Shown: positions 17,591 through 25,707, numbered from the stretch's first letter. The stretch: DNA of 64,000 bases from DASTCZ01 sp963704455 (GCA_963704455.1 OY969905.1:3782001-3846000); one strand, 5' to 3'. The notes: generated by a model not told the origin, from the letters alone. A program made the numbers and translations.

Positions 17591-18007
17591 TCACTCGCCA
17601 ACTCCCGCCTTCGCCCGTCCCAGGATCGCCGCCAAGTTCTGCGTGAACTTTGACCTCGGCATCACTTCGCTGCATCCAGCTGCAAGGGCCTGCTCCGCCA
17701 ATTCTGTCTGCACATGAGAGAGAAACGCTACGACGGGTATTTGGTTGCCTGCGGCTTGCAATTCGCGCAGAGCCTCGAGTGCCCCGCCATGCGCATTCAG
17801 GTCGAGAATTATTAGCGCCGGCCGCCCGTCTTTCCCTCCGCCAGCTCCCAAGATGGCGCGCAATCTTTCCAACAGCGCTGGTCCTGTTCCCACGGCCTCA
17901 AATTCAACGCCGGCGTGCCGCGCGGTTTCCGCAATCCGCGCGCGGAAGAAAAGGTCATCCACCAGCGCAATCACCTTGCCCAATGCGTTCTCCAGTTGAG
18001 GACTCAT
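17591..18007 (-). CDS. Stand-alone response-regulator receiver-like domain
   Basis: The 138 residues form one CheY-like fold. KVIALVDDLFFRARI carries the acidic pair, LIILDLNAHGG contains the likely phospho-acceptor Asp, and VVAFLSHV and VMPRSKF stand in for the Thr/Ser and Lys switch positions. There is no output domain, so it is a single-domain receiver or a partner of another protein. No histidine kinase is nearby. It is divergent from dinB and leads into the exported unknown. The receiver call is fairly secure; whether it is phosphorylated is inference. Confidence 0.75.
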   Translation of the reverse strand: MSPQLENALGKVIALVDDLFFRARIAETARHAGVEFEAVGTGPALLERLRAILGAGGGKDGRPALIILDLNAHGGALEALRELQAAGNQIPVVAFLSHVQTELAEQALAAGCSEVMPRSKFTQNLAAILGRAKAGVGE

Positions 18008-18121
18008 GTCAGAATATCATCCGTTGCCACGCTGGCACCATTCCGCGGCCATCACACTCATTTCGACATCCGCTGCCGCTTTGCGGTATAACAAATTGTC
18101 GTCTCGCACCGGAGGAAATCA

Positions 18122-18649
18122 ATGTCACCGCGCGCCACTTCCACTCTTCCCGGCATCGCCCTGATGGAGCAGACGCCCATCATCATCGAAAAAATCCTGC
18201 TCGATGTGCCCGATTCAACCCTGGCGTGGAAGCCCGCGAAAGACCGCTGGTCCATCAACGAAGTCCTCGCCCACCTTGCCGACCTTGACGTGTTCTTCTG
18301 CGAGCGAACGCGCCGGATCGCACAGGAAGACAATCCGTCGCTCCCGGGCTACGACCAGAACGCCGTTTACGCGACCGGCAAATACTCGACGGGCGCTGGC
18401 CGCGAAGTGTTGAAGAAATTCTGCCATGAGCGTGACCGCTCTCTTTCCTTCCTGCGCTATCTTCCCGAGGGTGCGCTCATGCGATTCGGCCAGCACACCG
18501 AAATCGGACGCATCACGATTTCCGACCAGTTGCACGAATGGGCTTTCCACGACCTCGGCCACATCAAGCAGATTTCCGAGATCTACCGCGCCAGCCACTT
18601 CTATCCGAAAATGGGCGCTTTCAAGTCCTACTACACCGTCAAGCCATAG
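18122..18649 (+). CDS. DinB/YfiT-family metal-binding protein
   Basis: This is a DinB-like four-helix bundle of 175 residues. The three expected metal His are visible: one in LAHLADLDVF and two in WAFHDLGHIKQI. WKPAKDRWSINEVLAHL is a typical N-terminal segment. Family members include thiol-dependent S-transferases and mycothiol- or bacillithiol-dependent enzymes; the substrate here cannot be told. CGGAGGAAATCA precedes the ATG. The glutaredoxin-like gene begins 16 bases after its stop, so the two may act together in thiol chemistry, which is inference. Confidence 0.82.
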   Translation: MSPRATSTLPGIALMEQTPIIIEKILLDVPDSTLAWKPAKDRWSINEVLAHLADLDVFFCERTRRIAQEDNPSLPGYDQNAVYATGKYSTGAGREVLKKFCHERDRSLSFLRYLPEGALMRFGQHTEIGRITISDQLHEWAFHDLGHIKQISEIYRASHFYPKMGAFKSYYTVKP

Positions 18650-18664
18650 CACCGCTCAAACGTC

Positions 18665-19120
18665 ATGAATCGTCTCGCCGCACAGATTCTCTCCGCGTTT
18701 GACGAACTGAGTGGAGACTCGCATGACTTCCCCGCGCTTGCGGCTCATGCGCGCAACCTCGCCGCCGGAAAAGAGCAATTGCGCGCGGAGGTTAATCACC
18801 TTCTCGCACAGGGTTTGGTACGCGAAGAATGCGGCCGTTATTTCCGCACGGAGGATGGCCGTCTCGCCATCGCAGGCCCGCGCGAGCTCACCCTGTATTC
18901 GCGTCCCGGCTGCCATCTCTGCGACGAGGCGAAGAAGCACATCGCTCCGCTCGCCGCGCGCTTTGGGGCGTGCGTTCGGGAAATAAATATTGACGCCGAT
19001 CCGGTTCTTCGCGCTCGATACAATGAGGAAGTGCCCGTGCTTTTCCTTGGCCCGCGGAAGGTGGCGAAATTCGCGGTAAATCTCAAGCAGCTACGCCGCC
19101 AGCTCGAACGAGCAGTGTAG
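18665..19120 (+). CDS. Glutaredoxin-like protein with N-terminal winged-helix-like extension
   Basis: The C-terminal half (from about residue 73) is a thioredoxin-fold, DUF836-type glutaredoxin. LTLYSRPGCHLCDEAKK carries the CHLC redox motif, and VPVLFLGPRKVAKF carries the cis-Pro region. The first 70 residues are predicted helical (LRAEVNHLLAQGLVREE), followed by a short hairpin (GRYFRTEDGRLAI), which resembles a winged-helix module. That join is unusual for this small family. It follows the DinB gene by 16 bases on the same strand. Confidence 0.75.
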   Translation: MNRLAAQILSAFDELSGDSHDFPALAAHARNLAAGKEQLRAEVNHLLAQGLVREECGRYFRTEDGRLAIAGPRELTLYSRPGCHLCDEAKKHIAPLAARFGACVREINIDADPVLRARYNEEVPVLFLGPRKVAKFAVNLKQLRRQLERAV

Positions 19121-19185
19121 GGAATTGTTGTTACCGTTCCAGGTGAGATTCCCGCGTGTCTCAAGATGTGTGCGAAAGAAGTTCT

Positions 19186-19671
19186 TCAGGCTGCGCCATC
19201 ACCCGATTTTACTGCATTGGAAAGCTTCTTGAGTTCCGATGTTGCGAAGCTCTTCACGCTTTTCTCCGGCATATCTCCCGGCCTGCCTTTCACGCGATCG
19301 TATGCCGTCACGCGGCAGGTTGAGCCAAGCGCTTCGTTGTAGTAGGTGGGCACGCCCAACGCGCTGCGCAATTCCTCGTTGAACTTTCGCATGTCCACAA
19401 GCTGGTCGGCCTGGGCCGGGTATTTGCGCCCGTCATCGAGAAGTAGAAACTTCTGGTAGCCCGCGTCCCACAACCGCGTGAATTGCCCGCCAAGGATGAT
19501 GGACGGAACAATGGTCATATGGTAGGTGTCGTCCGGCGTGCGGCGGAACTCCGCGCCGCAGCCGTATTTTTCCACGCGCACGACCCCGCGCGTATTGCCC
19601 ACGGCGAATCCAAACGTGTGCAACTTTTCCAAAATTAGCGAAGCTTCAAATCGCGCTTTGACATCCCACAT
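19186..19671 (-). CDS. Conserved-looking protein of unknown function
   Basis: A 161-residue soluble protein with no signal peptide or membrane segment. Recognisable stretches are VVRVEKYGCGAEFRRTPDD, SIILGGQFTRLWDAGYQKF and ALGVPTYYNEALGSTCRV, with no motif known to me. The C-terminus is basic and helical. GC-rich third positions support it as a real gene. It converges with the glutaredoxin-like gene. The ATG at 19671 is the only good start. Confidence 0.6.
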   Translation of the reverse strand: MWDVKARFEASLILEKLHTFGFAVGNTRGVVRVEKYGCGAEFRRTPDDTYHMTIVPSIILGGQFTRLWDAGYQKFLLLDDGRKYPAQADQLVDMRKFNEELRSALGVPTYYNEALGSTCRVTAYDRVKGRPGDMPEKSVKSFATSELKKLSNAVKSGDGAA

Positions 19672-20018
19672 GACTCATTCAGAGTAGGGAACTTGTCGCC
19701 CCTTGTAAAGATGCGGCGTTCGAGTCCCCACGAATTTGGGTGATTTCGTCCACAATCGTAGTCCTTTTCGATAGCCCCTCCGCCCGTTCAATGCCTGAAT
19801 GCTGCCATTCCCTGCCGAAAACTGGAGAATGCCAATAACCTGTGCTAAGTCATAAGAATACGGACGCCCTTCTTCCGCATCTAATTTTCATGGGCGCAGA
19901 ATTCGCTGCGGTTGTCGTTCTCCGGTTTTTGTACGTGTTTGCGTTGACGTTTTTGTTCGTGGTGACTTTGACCGGCTGCTTGCTCGCATAGATTCCGTTT
20001 CTGGGGGGGCGCACTTCC
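19672..20018. other. Intergenic region upstream of cysM
   Basis: About 350 bases between a minus-strand gene and cysM. It holds one small hydrophobic reading frame (19890-19991), listed separately. A G-rich run lies just before the cysM ATG. No tRNA, riboswitch or terminator was recognised. Confidence 0.5.
19890..19991 (+). CDS. Possible 33-residue membrane peptide
   Basis: An ATG-to-TAG frame encoding 33 residues, almost all hydrophobic (VVVLRFLYVFALTFLFVV), ending GCLLA. It could be a single-span membrane peptide immediately upstream of cysM. No clear ribosome binding site precedes it, so it may not be translated. It is listed because small membrane proteins are often missed. Confidence 0.25.
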   Translation: MGAEFAAVVVLRFLYVFALTFLFVVTLTGCLLA

Positions 20019-21008
20019 ATGAGCGCGCTGGGTCACTCCTTAATTGAAGACCAACTTCGGCCGGCCGATCAATCCGGTGCACATGGCACCGCCTTGCTCG
20101 ATTGCATTGGCCACACTCCGCTTCTTCGACTGACCCATATCACGCGCCAATTTCCGAATATCGAGTTTTACGCCAAAGCGGAGTGGTTCAATCCCGGCGG
20201 GTCTGTGAAGGATCGCGCCGCGCTCGCCATGATTCGCGAAGGTCAACGCACCGGCGCCCTGTGCCCTGGCAAAACCATTCTTGACGCAACCAGCGGAAAC
20301 ACCGGCATCGCCTACGCCATGATCGGCGCGGCGTTGCGCTACCCAGTCACGCTCTGCCTGCCAGAGTCCGCCTCTCAAGAGCGCAAGCGCATTCTGCAAG
20401 CTTATGGCGCGGAGCTTCTCTTCACCTCGGCTGATGAAAGCTCGGATGGCGCCATCCGACTGGCGCAAAAGCTCCATGCCGCCGACCCTGCGCGGTATTT
20501 CTATCCCGATCAATACAGCAATCCCGCGAATTGGCGGGCGCACTATGACACCACCGCCGCCGAAATATGGGAGCAGACCGCCGGCCGCGCCACGCATTTC
20601 TGCGCCGGCCTCGGCACCACTGGCACGTTCATGGGCATCACGCGCCGCCTGAAGGAACTGAATCCGCGAATCCAGTGCATCAGCCTGCAGCCGGATTCCG
20701 GATTCCATGGTCTCGAAGGCTGGAAGCACATGGCCACGGCCATTGTTCCGCGGATATACGATCCTTCGCTTGCCGACGAGAATCTCTCGGTCCGCACGGA
20801 AGACGCCTACCGAATGGTGAAGCGCATCGCGCGGGAAGAAGGTTTGCTCGTAAGTCCCAGCTCGGCGGCGGCATTTACCGGCTGCCTCACCGTTGCAATG
20901 CACATCCCCCGCGGCGAACACGCCGTTATCGTTACCGTCTTCCCCGATTCAGCGGACAAATATTTGAGTGAGCGCTTCTGGGATTACGAGGAAGAGACAG
21001 CGACCTGA
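20019..21008 (+). CDS. cysM: PLP-dependent cysteine synthase (CysM/CysK family)
   Basis: This is a fold-type II PLP enzyme that adds sulfide, or sulfur from a thiocarboxylated carrier, to an activated serine. The PLP Lys is in NPGGSVKDRAAL, the substrate loop is TSGNTG, the phosphate loop is GLGTTGTFMG and the C-terminal PLP-side segment is VSPSSAAAF. The length of 329 residues is normal. The next genes encode a JAMM peptidase, a ThiS/MoaD-like carrier and an E1. This matches the M. tuberculosis CysM-CysO-Mec system, where O-phosphoserine and CysO-thiocarboxylate are the substrates. That specificity is inferred from context. Confidence 0.88.
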   Translation: MSALGHSLIEDQLRPADQSGAHGTALLDCIGHTPLLRLTHITRQFPNIEFYAKAEWFNPGGSVKDRAALAMIREGQRTGALCPGKTILDATSGNTGIAYAMIGAALRYPVTLCLPESASQERKRILQAYGAELLFTSADESSDGAIRLAQKLHAADPARYFYPDQYSNPANWRAHYDTTAAEIWEQTAGRATHFCAGLGTTGTFMGITRRLKELNPRIQCISLQPDSGFHGLEGWKHMATAIVPRIYDPSLADENLSVRTEDAYRMVKRIAREEGLLVSPSSAAAFTGCLTVAMHIPRGEHAVIVTVFPDSADKYLSERFWDYEEETAT

Positions 21009-21036
21009 AGCGCGCTAGGCCTGGGCCGAAAATAAA

Positions 21037-21483
21037 ATGCAAGTCCTTCTACTCAACGAAAAGCTCGCGAAGGAAATCCGCTCCCACGGCGCGGAAACGT
21101 ATCCGCACGAATGCTGCGGCGCGCTGCTTGGACTGGAATCCGACGCTGTTCGTGAAGTCCGTTCATTGTTCCGGCTCGTAAACCGGCGCACCGATTCGCC
21201 GCGCAATCGTTTTTCGATCACCGCGGAAGACGTGCGCAATGCCGAGCTCGCCGCGCGCACCGGTGGGCTCGAAATTGTGGGCTGGTATCATTCGCATCCG
21301 GACCACCCCGCACTGCCGAGTGAGTTTGACCGCGAACACGCCTGGCCGTGGTATAGCTATGTAATCGTTAGCGTTACCAACGGCGAAGCGCAGACCCTCG
21401 CGAGCTGGCGCTTGGCGGATGACCGCATGCGCTTTGAGCCCGAAAAAATCTCTGTGGGCGCGCCTGCAAGCGCCTTGCCCTGA
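21037..21483 (+). CDS. JAMM/MPN-type metallopeptidase (Mec-like)
   Basis: This single-domain Zn peptidase of the Mov34/MPN family has the full JAMM motif. The Glu is in YPHECCGALLG, and HSHPDHPALPSEFD supplies both His and the Asp. In mycobacteria the homologue Mec cleaves cysteine from CysO-cysteine. In other sulfur-carrier systems the JAMM enzyme trims a C-terminal extension to expose Gly-Gly. Either would make sense here because the neighbouring carrier ends Gly-Gly-Cys. The gene starts 28 bases after the cysM stop and ends 36 bases before the carrier gene. Confidence 0.88.
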   Translation: MQVLLLNEKLAKEIRSHGAETYPHECCGALLGLESDAVREVRSLFRLVNRRTDSPRNRFSITAEDVRNAELAARTGGLEIVGWYHSHPDHPALPSEFDREHAWPWYSYVIVSVTNGEAQTLASWRLADDRMRFEPEKISVGAPASALP

Positions 21484-21519
21484 TTAGGCCCTATTTGGAA
21501 TTAACAGGAGGAACGCGAA

Positions 21520-21798
21520 ATGGCAGTCAAAGTTATGATTCCTACGCCGCTCAGGCCGTTCACCGGCAAGCGTGACAACATCGAGCTGAAAGCGAATACC
21601 GTCGGCGAGGCGCTCGGTTCGCTTACCGCGGAGTTCAGCGAACTGCGCAAGCACCTCTACACCGACGACGGCCGCATTCGCAGCTTCGTGAACGTTTACC
21701 TGAACGACGAAGACATCCGCTATCTCGATAAGGAAAGAACGCCGCTGAAAGACGGCGACACCATCAGCATTGTTCCGTCCATCGCAGGCGGTTGCTGA
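21520..21798 (+). CDS. ThiS/MoaD-family sulfur carrier (CysO-like) ending Gly-Gly-Cys
   Basis: A 92-residue beta-grasp, ubiquitin-like protein. The MoaD/CysO features are TPLRPFTGKRDNIEL, FVNVYLNDEDIRYLD and the C-terminal LKDGDTISIVPSIAGGC. The normal carrier ends at Gly-Gly, which is adenylated and thiocarboxylated. Here the stop follows one extra Cys, so a protease would have to trim it first, or the Cys is already joined to the carrier sequence. The codons GGC GGT TGC TGA are unambiguous. A strong AGGAGG site precedes the ATG. Confidence 0.9.
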   Translation: MAVKVMIPTPLRPFTGKRDNIELKANTVGEALGSLTAEFSELRKHLYTDDGRIRSFVNVYLNDEDIRYLDKERTPLKDGDTISIVPSIAGGC

Positions 21799-21852
21799 AA
21801 TTCGGAGCCTGCGTTTTCTGGCTTCCCAGGAATAACTGAAAGGATTTATCGT

Positions 21853-23025
21853 ATGGCCAGCATGGCAAAGGTCGCGGAATCTCCAAAGCTTTCCAAGGAC
21901 GAAATCCTTCGCTACAGCCGCCACCTCATCATGCCCGAAGTCGGCATGGATGGGCAGTTGAAGCTCAAGCAATCGCGCGTGCTGTTAATCGGCGCAGGCG
22001 GCCTGGGTGCGCCGCTGGGCCTTTATTTGGCCGCGGCAGGCGTGGGCCACCTTGGAATCGTGGATTTCGATGTCGTGGACTTCACCAATCTTCAGCGCCA
22101 GGTGACATTTTCAACCAGCGACGTTGGCCGTCCAAAACTCGATGCTGCAAAAGACCGCCTCGCCGCAATGAATCCTGCCATTGACATTCAAACTTACGAG
22201 ACGCGCCTCTCCAGCGCGAATGCTCTCGAACTTTTCCGCGGCTACGACATTGTTGTGGACGGCACCGACAATTTTCCCACGCGCTACCTCGTAAATGACG
22301 CCTGCCTCCTCCTCGGCAAGCGCAACGTCTATGGCTCGATTTTCCGCTTCGAGGGGCAGGTGAGCATCTTCGGCGCGCCGGATGGACCGTGCTACCGCTG
22401 CCTCTATCCCGAGCCGCCCCCGCCGGGCCTGGTTCCGTCGTGCGCCGAAGGCGGCGTGCTCGGCGTGCTACCAGGAATCGTTGGCGCTATCCAGGCCATC
22501 GAAGCCATCAAACTAATTCTCGGCGTGGGCGATGCGCTCATTGGACGGCTGCTGCTCTTCGACGCACTGAGCATGAAGTTTCGCGAATTGAAGCTAAAGA
22601 AAAACCCGGCCTGCCCGCTCTGCGGTCCGAATCGCACAATCACCAAGCTAATTGACTACGAGGAATTCTGCGGCATCCGCGGTGAAGAAGCCCCCGCCCC
22701 TACTGCTACCGTGCCGGAAATCACACCGCGCGAATTAAAGCAGCGCCTCGACCGCGGCGACGACCTTTTCATCCTCGATGTCCGAGAGCCGCACGAATAC
22801 CAGATCTGCAATTTGAACGGTTTCTTGCTCCCGCTCGGGGATTTGCCGAAACGCGTCCACGAACTGGACAGCTCCCGCGAAATCGTGGCACATTGCCGCA
22901 GCGGCAAGCGCTCCGCAGAAGCGGCTGAGTTCTTGCGCAAGGCCGGCTTCCGCAAAATTTGGAACCTAAAAGGCGGCATACTAGCCTGGTCGGACGAAGT
23001 GGATCCGTCCGTCCCGAAGTACTAA
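21853..23025 (+). CDS. moeZ: MoeZ-type E1-like adenylyltransferase/sulfurtransferase with rhodanese domain
   Basis: The N-terminal E1 domain (residues about 15-270) adenylates the C-terminal Gly of a carrier protein. It has the nucleotide loop IGAGGLGAP, DFDVVDFTNLQRQ, VDGTDNFPTRYLVND, zinc cysteines in CYRCLYP and CPLCG, and SCAEGGVLGVLPG. The C-terminal rhodanese domain (about 285-390) has its persulfide Cys in VAHCRSGKRS. The pair would make carrier thiocarboxylate. The start at 21853 has GAAAGGAT upstream. It lies between the carrier and CDGSH genes on one strand. Confidence 0.92.
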   Translation: MASMAKVAESPKLSKDEILRYSRHLIMPEVGMDGQLKLKQSRVLLIGAGGLGAPLGLYLAAAGVGHLGIVDFDVVDFTNLQRQVTFSTSDVGRPKLDAAKDRLAAMNPAIDIQTYETRLSSANALELFRGYDIVVDGTDNFPTRYLVNDACLLLGKRNVYGSIFRFEGQVSIFGAPDGPCYRCLYPEPPPPGLVPSCAEGGVLGVLPGIVGAIQAIEAIKLILGVGDALIGRLLLFDALSMKFRELKLKKNPACPLCGPNRTITKLIDYEEFCGIRGEEAPAPTATVPEITPRELKQRLDRGDDLFILDVREPHEYQICNLNGFLLPLGDLPKRVHELDSSREIVAHCRSGKRSAEAAEFLRKAGFRKIWNLKGGILAWSDEVDPSVPKY

Positions 23026-23058
23026 TCAGATTTCACAAACGAAACACCTGGAGAAAAA

Positions 23059-23289
23059 ATGGCCGCCAAAATTACCGCGCGGGATCACGGTCCGCTGCTC
23101 ATCGAAGGCGATTTTGAAATTTACGATATGCAGGGCAACAAGTACGGTCTGGCTGGCCGAACGTCCATAAAGCTCTGCCGATGCGGCCATTCTGCAAACA
23201 AGCCATTCTGCGACGGCGCTCACAAGCAGTGCGGCTTTCAGGATCAGCCGCAGGCCCGCGAGCTTCCGCCTCCCGCTCCAAAGCCCTGA
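23059..23289 (+). CDS. CDGSH iron-sulfur domain protein
   Basis: A 76-residue protein whose centre carries the complete CDGSH motif: CRCG, then HSANKP, then FCDGAH. This gives the three-Cys, one-His ligands of a [2Fe-2S] cluster. The first part (GPLLIEGDFEIYDMQGNKY) is the usual beta sheet of single-domain bacterial CDGSH proteins, and the tail is Pro-rich. It probably carries redox or iron-sulfur functions in the cytoplasm. It follows moeZ by 33 bases with a GGAGA site, so it looks like part of the sulfur operon. Confidence 0.9.
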   Translation: MAAKITARDHGPLLIEGDFEIYDMQGNKYGLAGRTSIKLCRCGHSANKPFCDGAHKQCGFQDQPQARELPPPAPKP

Positions 23290-23584
23290 AACCATCCTAG
23301 AACATCGATTCCCGCCACTTTATGTCGCTTTAGGGAGCGGGCTACATAGCTCGAAACTCCTGTTTTTGGCCGTAATTCGCATATTGGGCAGCGGCCTCCT
23401 TAACTCGTTACCAATTTACACGCCTGGGAATTCTTGTCCGCGCTGGTTATCCCAATATGTTTCCACCCTCCCCGTAAGCTATTGAATTTGCGAGTGCTTA
23501 CTGCCTGGGAAAACCTCTTCCGTTAGGTCTTAGACATGCTCCTCTCTGACACCGCCTGTGCCCACGCGGCACTTATGGAGACCT

Positions 23585-24883
23585 GTGACCCCAGTAAGGA
23601 AACTCGGAAGCCTGCTCAGTCGTTTTCGCTGGGCATTCGCCATCATCGGGGAGGCAGGTTCGTTTTTCCTCCTGAACTGGCTGCGCAGTGCGCAATTCAA
23701 TTTTGAGCCGCTGCAGTATGTCTCGCTCTCCCTTTTCGGCAGTCTGCTGATCCTCACATTCTCCGCAAACGCGGTCGTCCGCTTCCGCGGCACGCGTGAT
23801 CGCATCTCGCTCATCCTCGCACTGGGTTTTGCGCTTGCTGCCCTCATTGAAGCGGGCGGCAATTTTGATTTGTACTCCGTTTTCTTTGGCGGCGCGACAC
23901 TTCCTACAAACGTGCCGCTGCCCTGGATGGTTAGCCGCACCGTTCTTGGGCTGCTGCTCCTGCTGGCTCTTATTGTTGAGCGCCGCCTGCCAAGCTCGCG
24001 CGAACCCGGACGCGAAATCGTCTTCGCATTCTTGATTGTCGGCAGCACGGCTTATCTCACCAGCGCCGCGTTTCTCATCATGCCCTGGCGGATTTCCATT
24101 CATGCCGGCTGGTTCCTTGCGCGTCCGTGGGAATTGCTCCCGGCCGCCCTGTTTCTTGCGGCAGGGATTGGATTCCGTCGCCGCCTGCGCCTCACCGCTT
24201 CCGCGTTTGATAAGGCGCTTTGTTGGATGGCCTGGCTCAACGTCGCGTGTCACGTCGCCGCTTCACAATCGGAACGCATCCTCGACGGCCCCTCTCTGCT
24301 GGCGCAGGTTTTGAAAGTGACCAGCTACGGCATTCTGCTGGGCGGAGCGCTCGTGGATAACGCCCGTCTCTTCGACCAAGTACGGCGCATGGCGATCACG
24401 GATCCGCTCACCGGCCTCGCAAATTACCGCACGCTCGTCAACGCGCTGCAGAACGAAATGGAACGCTCTCGCCGCAGCGGCAGGCCATTTGCCGTCGTGC
24501 TCTTCGATCTTGACGGATTGAAATCCGTCAACGATCGCTTCGGCCATCTGGTTGGATCGCGCGCGATCTGCCGCATGGCCAACGTGCTTCGCATGCATTG
24601 CCGCTCCACCGATACCGGCGCGCGTTACGGCGGCGATGAATTCGCGCTTGTGCTGCCGAAAGCAGGCGGCGAAGCCGCCGAGCGCGTCGCGGGCCGCGTT
24701 CGCGAGAAGCTCGCCGGTGATCCGGAGATTCCGCAACTCGCAGTGAGCGCGGGCGTTGCAATTTTTCCGCAGGACGGGGATTCACTCGAGAAGCTGCTCG
24801 GTTCCGCAGACCGAGCCTTGTACCGCATGAAGGGCCATACCGACAGCATGCTGAGCTTCGCGCGTATCGCAGTCTGTCTGTAA
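23585..24883 (+). CDS. Membrane diguanylate cyclase (GGDEF)
   Basis: An N-terminal sensor region with about seven membrane helices (residues about 10-260) precedes a GGDEF domain. DPLTGLANYRTL opens the domain. VLFDLDGLKSVNDRFGH carries the metal Asp, and RYGGDEFALV is the intact catalytic loop. RSTD lies exactly five residues before GGDEF, an intact I-site for product inhibition. The protein should make c-di-GMP in response to a membrane cue. GTG at 23585 is preferred; GTG at 23558 is possible. A canonical PilZ gene follows 23 bases later. Confidence 0.9.
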   Translation: MTPVRKLGSLLSRFRWAFAIIGEAGSFFLLNWLRSAQFNFEPLQYVSLSLFGSLLILTFSANAVVRFRGTRDRISLILALGFALAALIEAGGNFDLYSVFFGGATLPTNVPLPWMVSRTVLGLLLLLALIVERRLPSSREPGREIVFAFLIVGSTAYLTSAAFLIMPWRISIHAGWFLARPWELLPAALFLAAGIGFRRRLRLTASAFDKALCWMAWLNVACHVAASQSERILDGPSLLAQVLKVTSYGILLGGALVDNARLFDQVRRMAITDPLTGLANYRTLVNALQNEMERSRRSGRPFAVVLFDLDGLKSVNDRFGHLVGSRAICRMANVLRMHCRSTDTGARYGGDEFALVLPKAGGEAAERVAGRVREKLAGDPEIPQLAVSAGVAIFPQDGDSLEKLLGSADRALYRMKGHTDSMLSFARIAVCL

Positions 24884-24906
24884 AAAAGATCGTTCTGGGG
24901 GAAACC

Positions 24907-25242
24907 GTGGAAAAGGTGATTGCTGTCCCTCGCGGGGAAAAGAGATTTCCGATGGCGGTGGCCGTGCAAATATCAGGGAACGAAAGCATTCCCGGTGTGG
25001 AAACCACGTTCACCGAAAACGTCAGCGCGCGCGGGGCGCGCGTCGTGACGTCGCGCCGCTGGCAGCCGAATGAACGCATCCTCGTTCTCACGCTGCCCGG
25101 TGATTTTCGCGCCCGCGCGCGCGTCGCATATTGCCAGCGCGCTTCCGACGCGGGCTATGCCATCGGCTTGGAATTCCTGGAGCCAAGCGGACACTGGGTG
25201 ATTGACCCATCCGCCGCTCCGGAAAGAACGCTAAACCGGTAA
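24907..25242 (+). CDS. PilZ-domain c-di-GMP receptor
   Basis: A 111-residue single PilZ domain with both motifs intact: RGEKR (RxxxR) near residue 9 and NVSARG (NxSxxG) near residue 38. The barrel strands (ARARVAYCQRASDAGYAIG) follow. It should bind c-di-GMP made by the cyclase just upstream. It starts with GTG and is followed by a terminator at 25291. The contrast with the two altered PilZ proteins at 15344 and 15915 is notable. Confidence 0.85.
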   Translation: MEKVIAVPRGEKRFPMAVAVQISGNESIPGVETTFTENVSARGARVVTSRRWQPNERILVLTLPGDFRARARVAYCQRASDAGYAIGLEFLEPSGHWVIDPSAAPERTLNR

Positions 25243-25290
25243 GGAGGAGGAACTCGCGAAGACAACAAACTGGCGCAAGTTTTCATAGAA

Positions 25291-25333
25291 GCGCCGGACG
25301 CGGCCCGGGAAGGCAGCGTTCGGCGCTTTTTAT
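25291..25333 (+). terminator. Rho-independent terminator after the GGDEF-PilZ pair
   Basis: GCGCCGGACG pairs with CGTTCGGCGC around a 16-base loop, followed by a TTTTTATTTT tract. It lies 48 bases after the PilZ stop. The DUF3467 gene ends on the other strand at 25387. Confidence 0.85.
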
Positions 25334-25386
25334 TTTCGGATTGCTTTTCCAAAATGGGTGAATGGGGTCGCTGGACCAGCGTTACC

Positions 25387-25707
25387 TTACTGCACGATTC
25401 CAACGGAGGGCGGTGGCATCGGCGCATCCTTGATCGGTCCGAACTGCGCCTCGTATCGCGAAAGATTTTCGCCCAGCGCCTTCCATAGCCGCTTCGCATG
25501 GCCGGGACTGACGATTTGGCTCGAAACCAGCTTCCCCTGAGGCGCGCCCTGACTTGCATTCGGAAAGATGTAGATAAAGTTCAGCGTGAATTCCTCCGGG
25601 CCGTGATGAATCATCACCAGATTGCTGTACTGCCCGAGCAATTCTTTCTCGTCGGCCTTGATCTGTACCTGCTGCTGCACTTGCGTTTGTTTGGCGGCTT
25701 CGTCCAT
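25387..25707 (-). CDS. DUF3467 family protein
   Basis: A 106-residue protein matching DUF3467: YSNLVMIHHGPEEFTLNFIY, KLVSSQIVSPGHAKRLWKAL and a C-terminal GENLSRYEAQFG helix. The family is widespread in bacteria without a known function. The ATG at 25707 has GGGAGGAACGCG upstream; an in-frame start at 25731 would add eight residues. It is divergent from mntH with a short shared promoter region. Confidence 0.82.
   Translation of the reverse strand: MDEAAKQTQVQQQVQIKADEKELLGQYSNLVMIHHGPEEFTLNFIYIFPNASQGAPQGKLVSSQIVSPGHAKRLWKALGENLSRYEAQFGPIKDAPMPPPSVGIVQ

Noticed and set aside
19720..19745. GTTCGAGTCC resembling a tRNA T-loop
   Set aside because: The flanking bases do not pair into a T stem and there is no acceptor or anticodon arm.
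23290..23584. Possible c-di-GMP riboswitch before the diguanylate cyclase
   Set aside because: None of the conserved GEMM elements were found in the leader.
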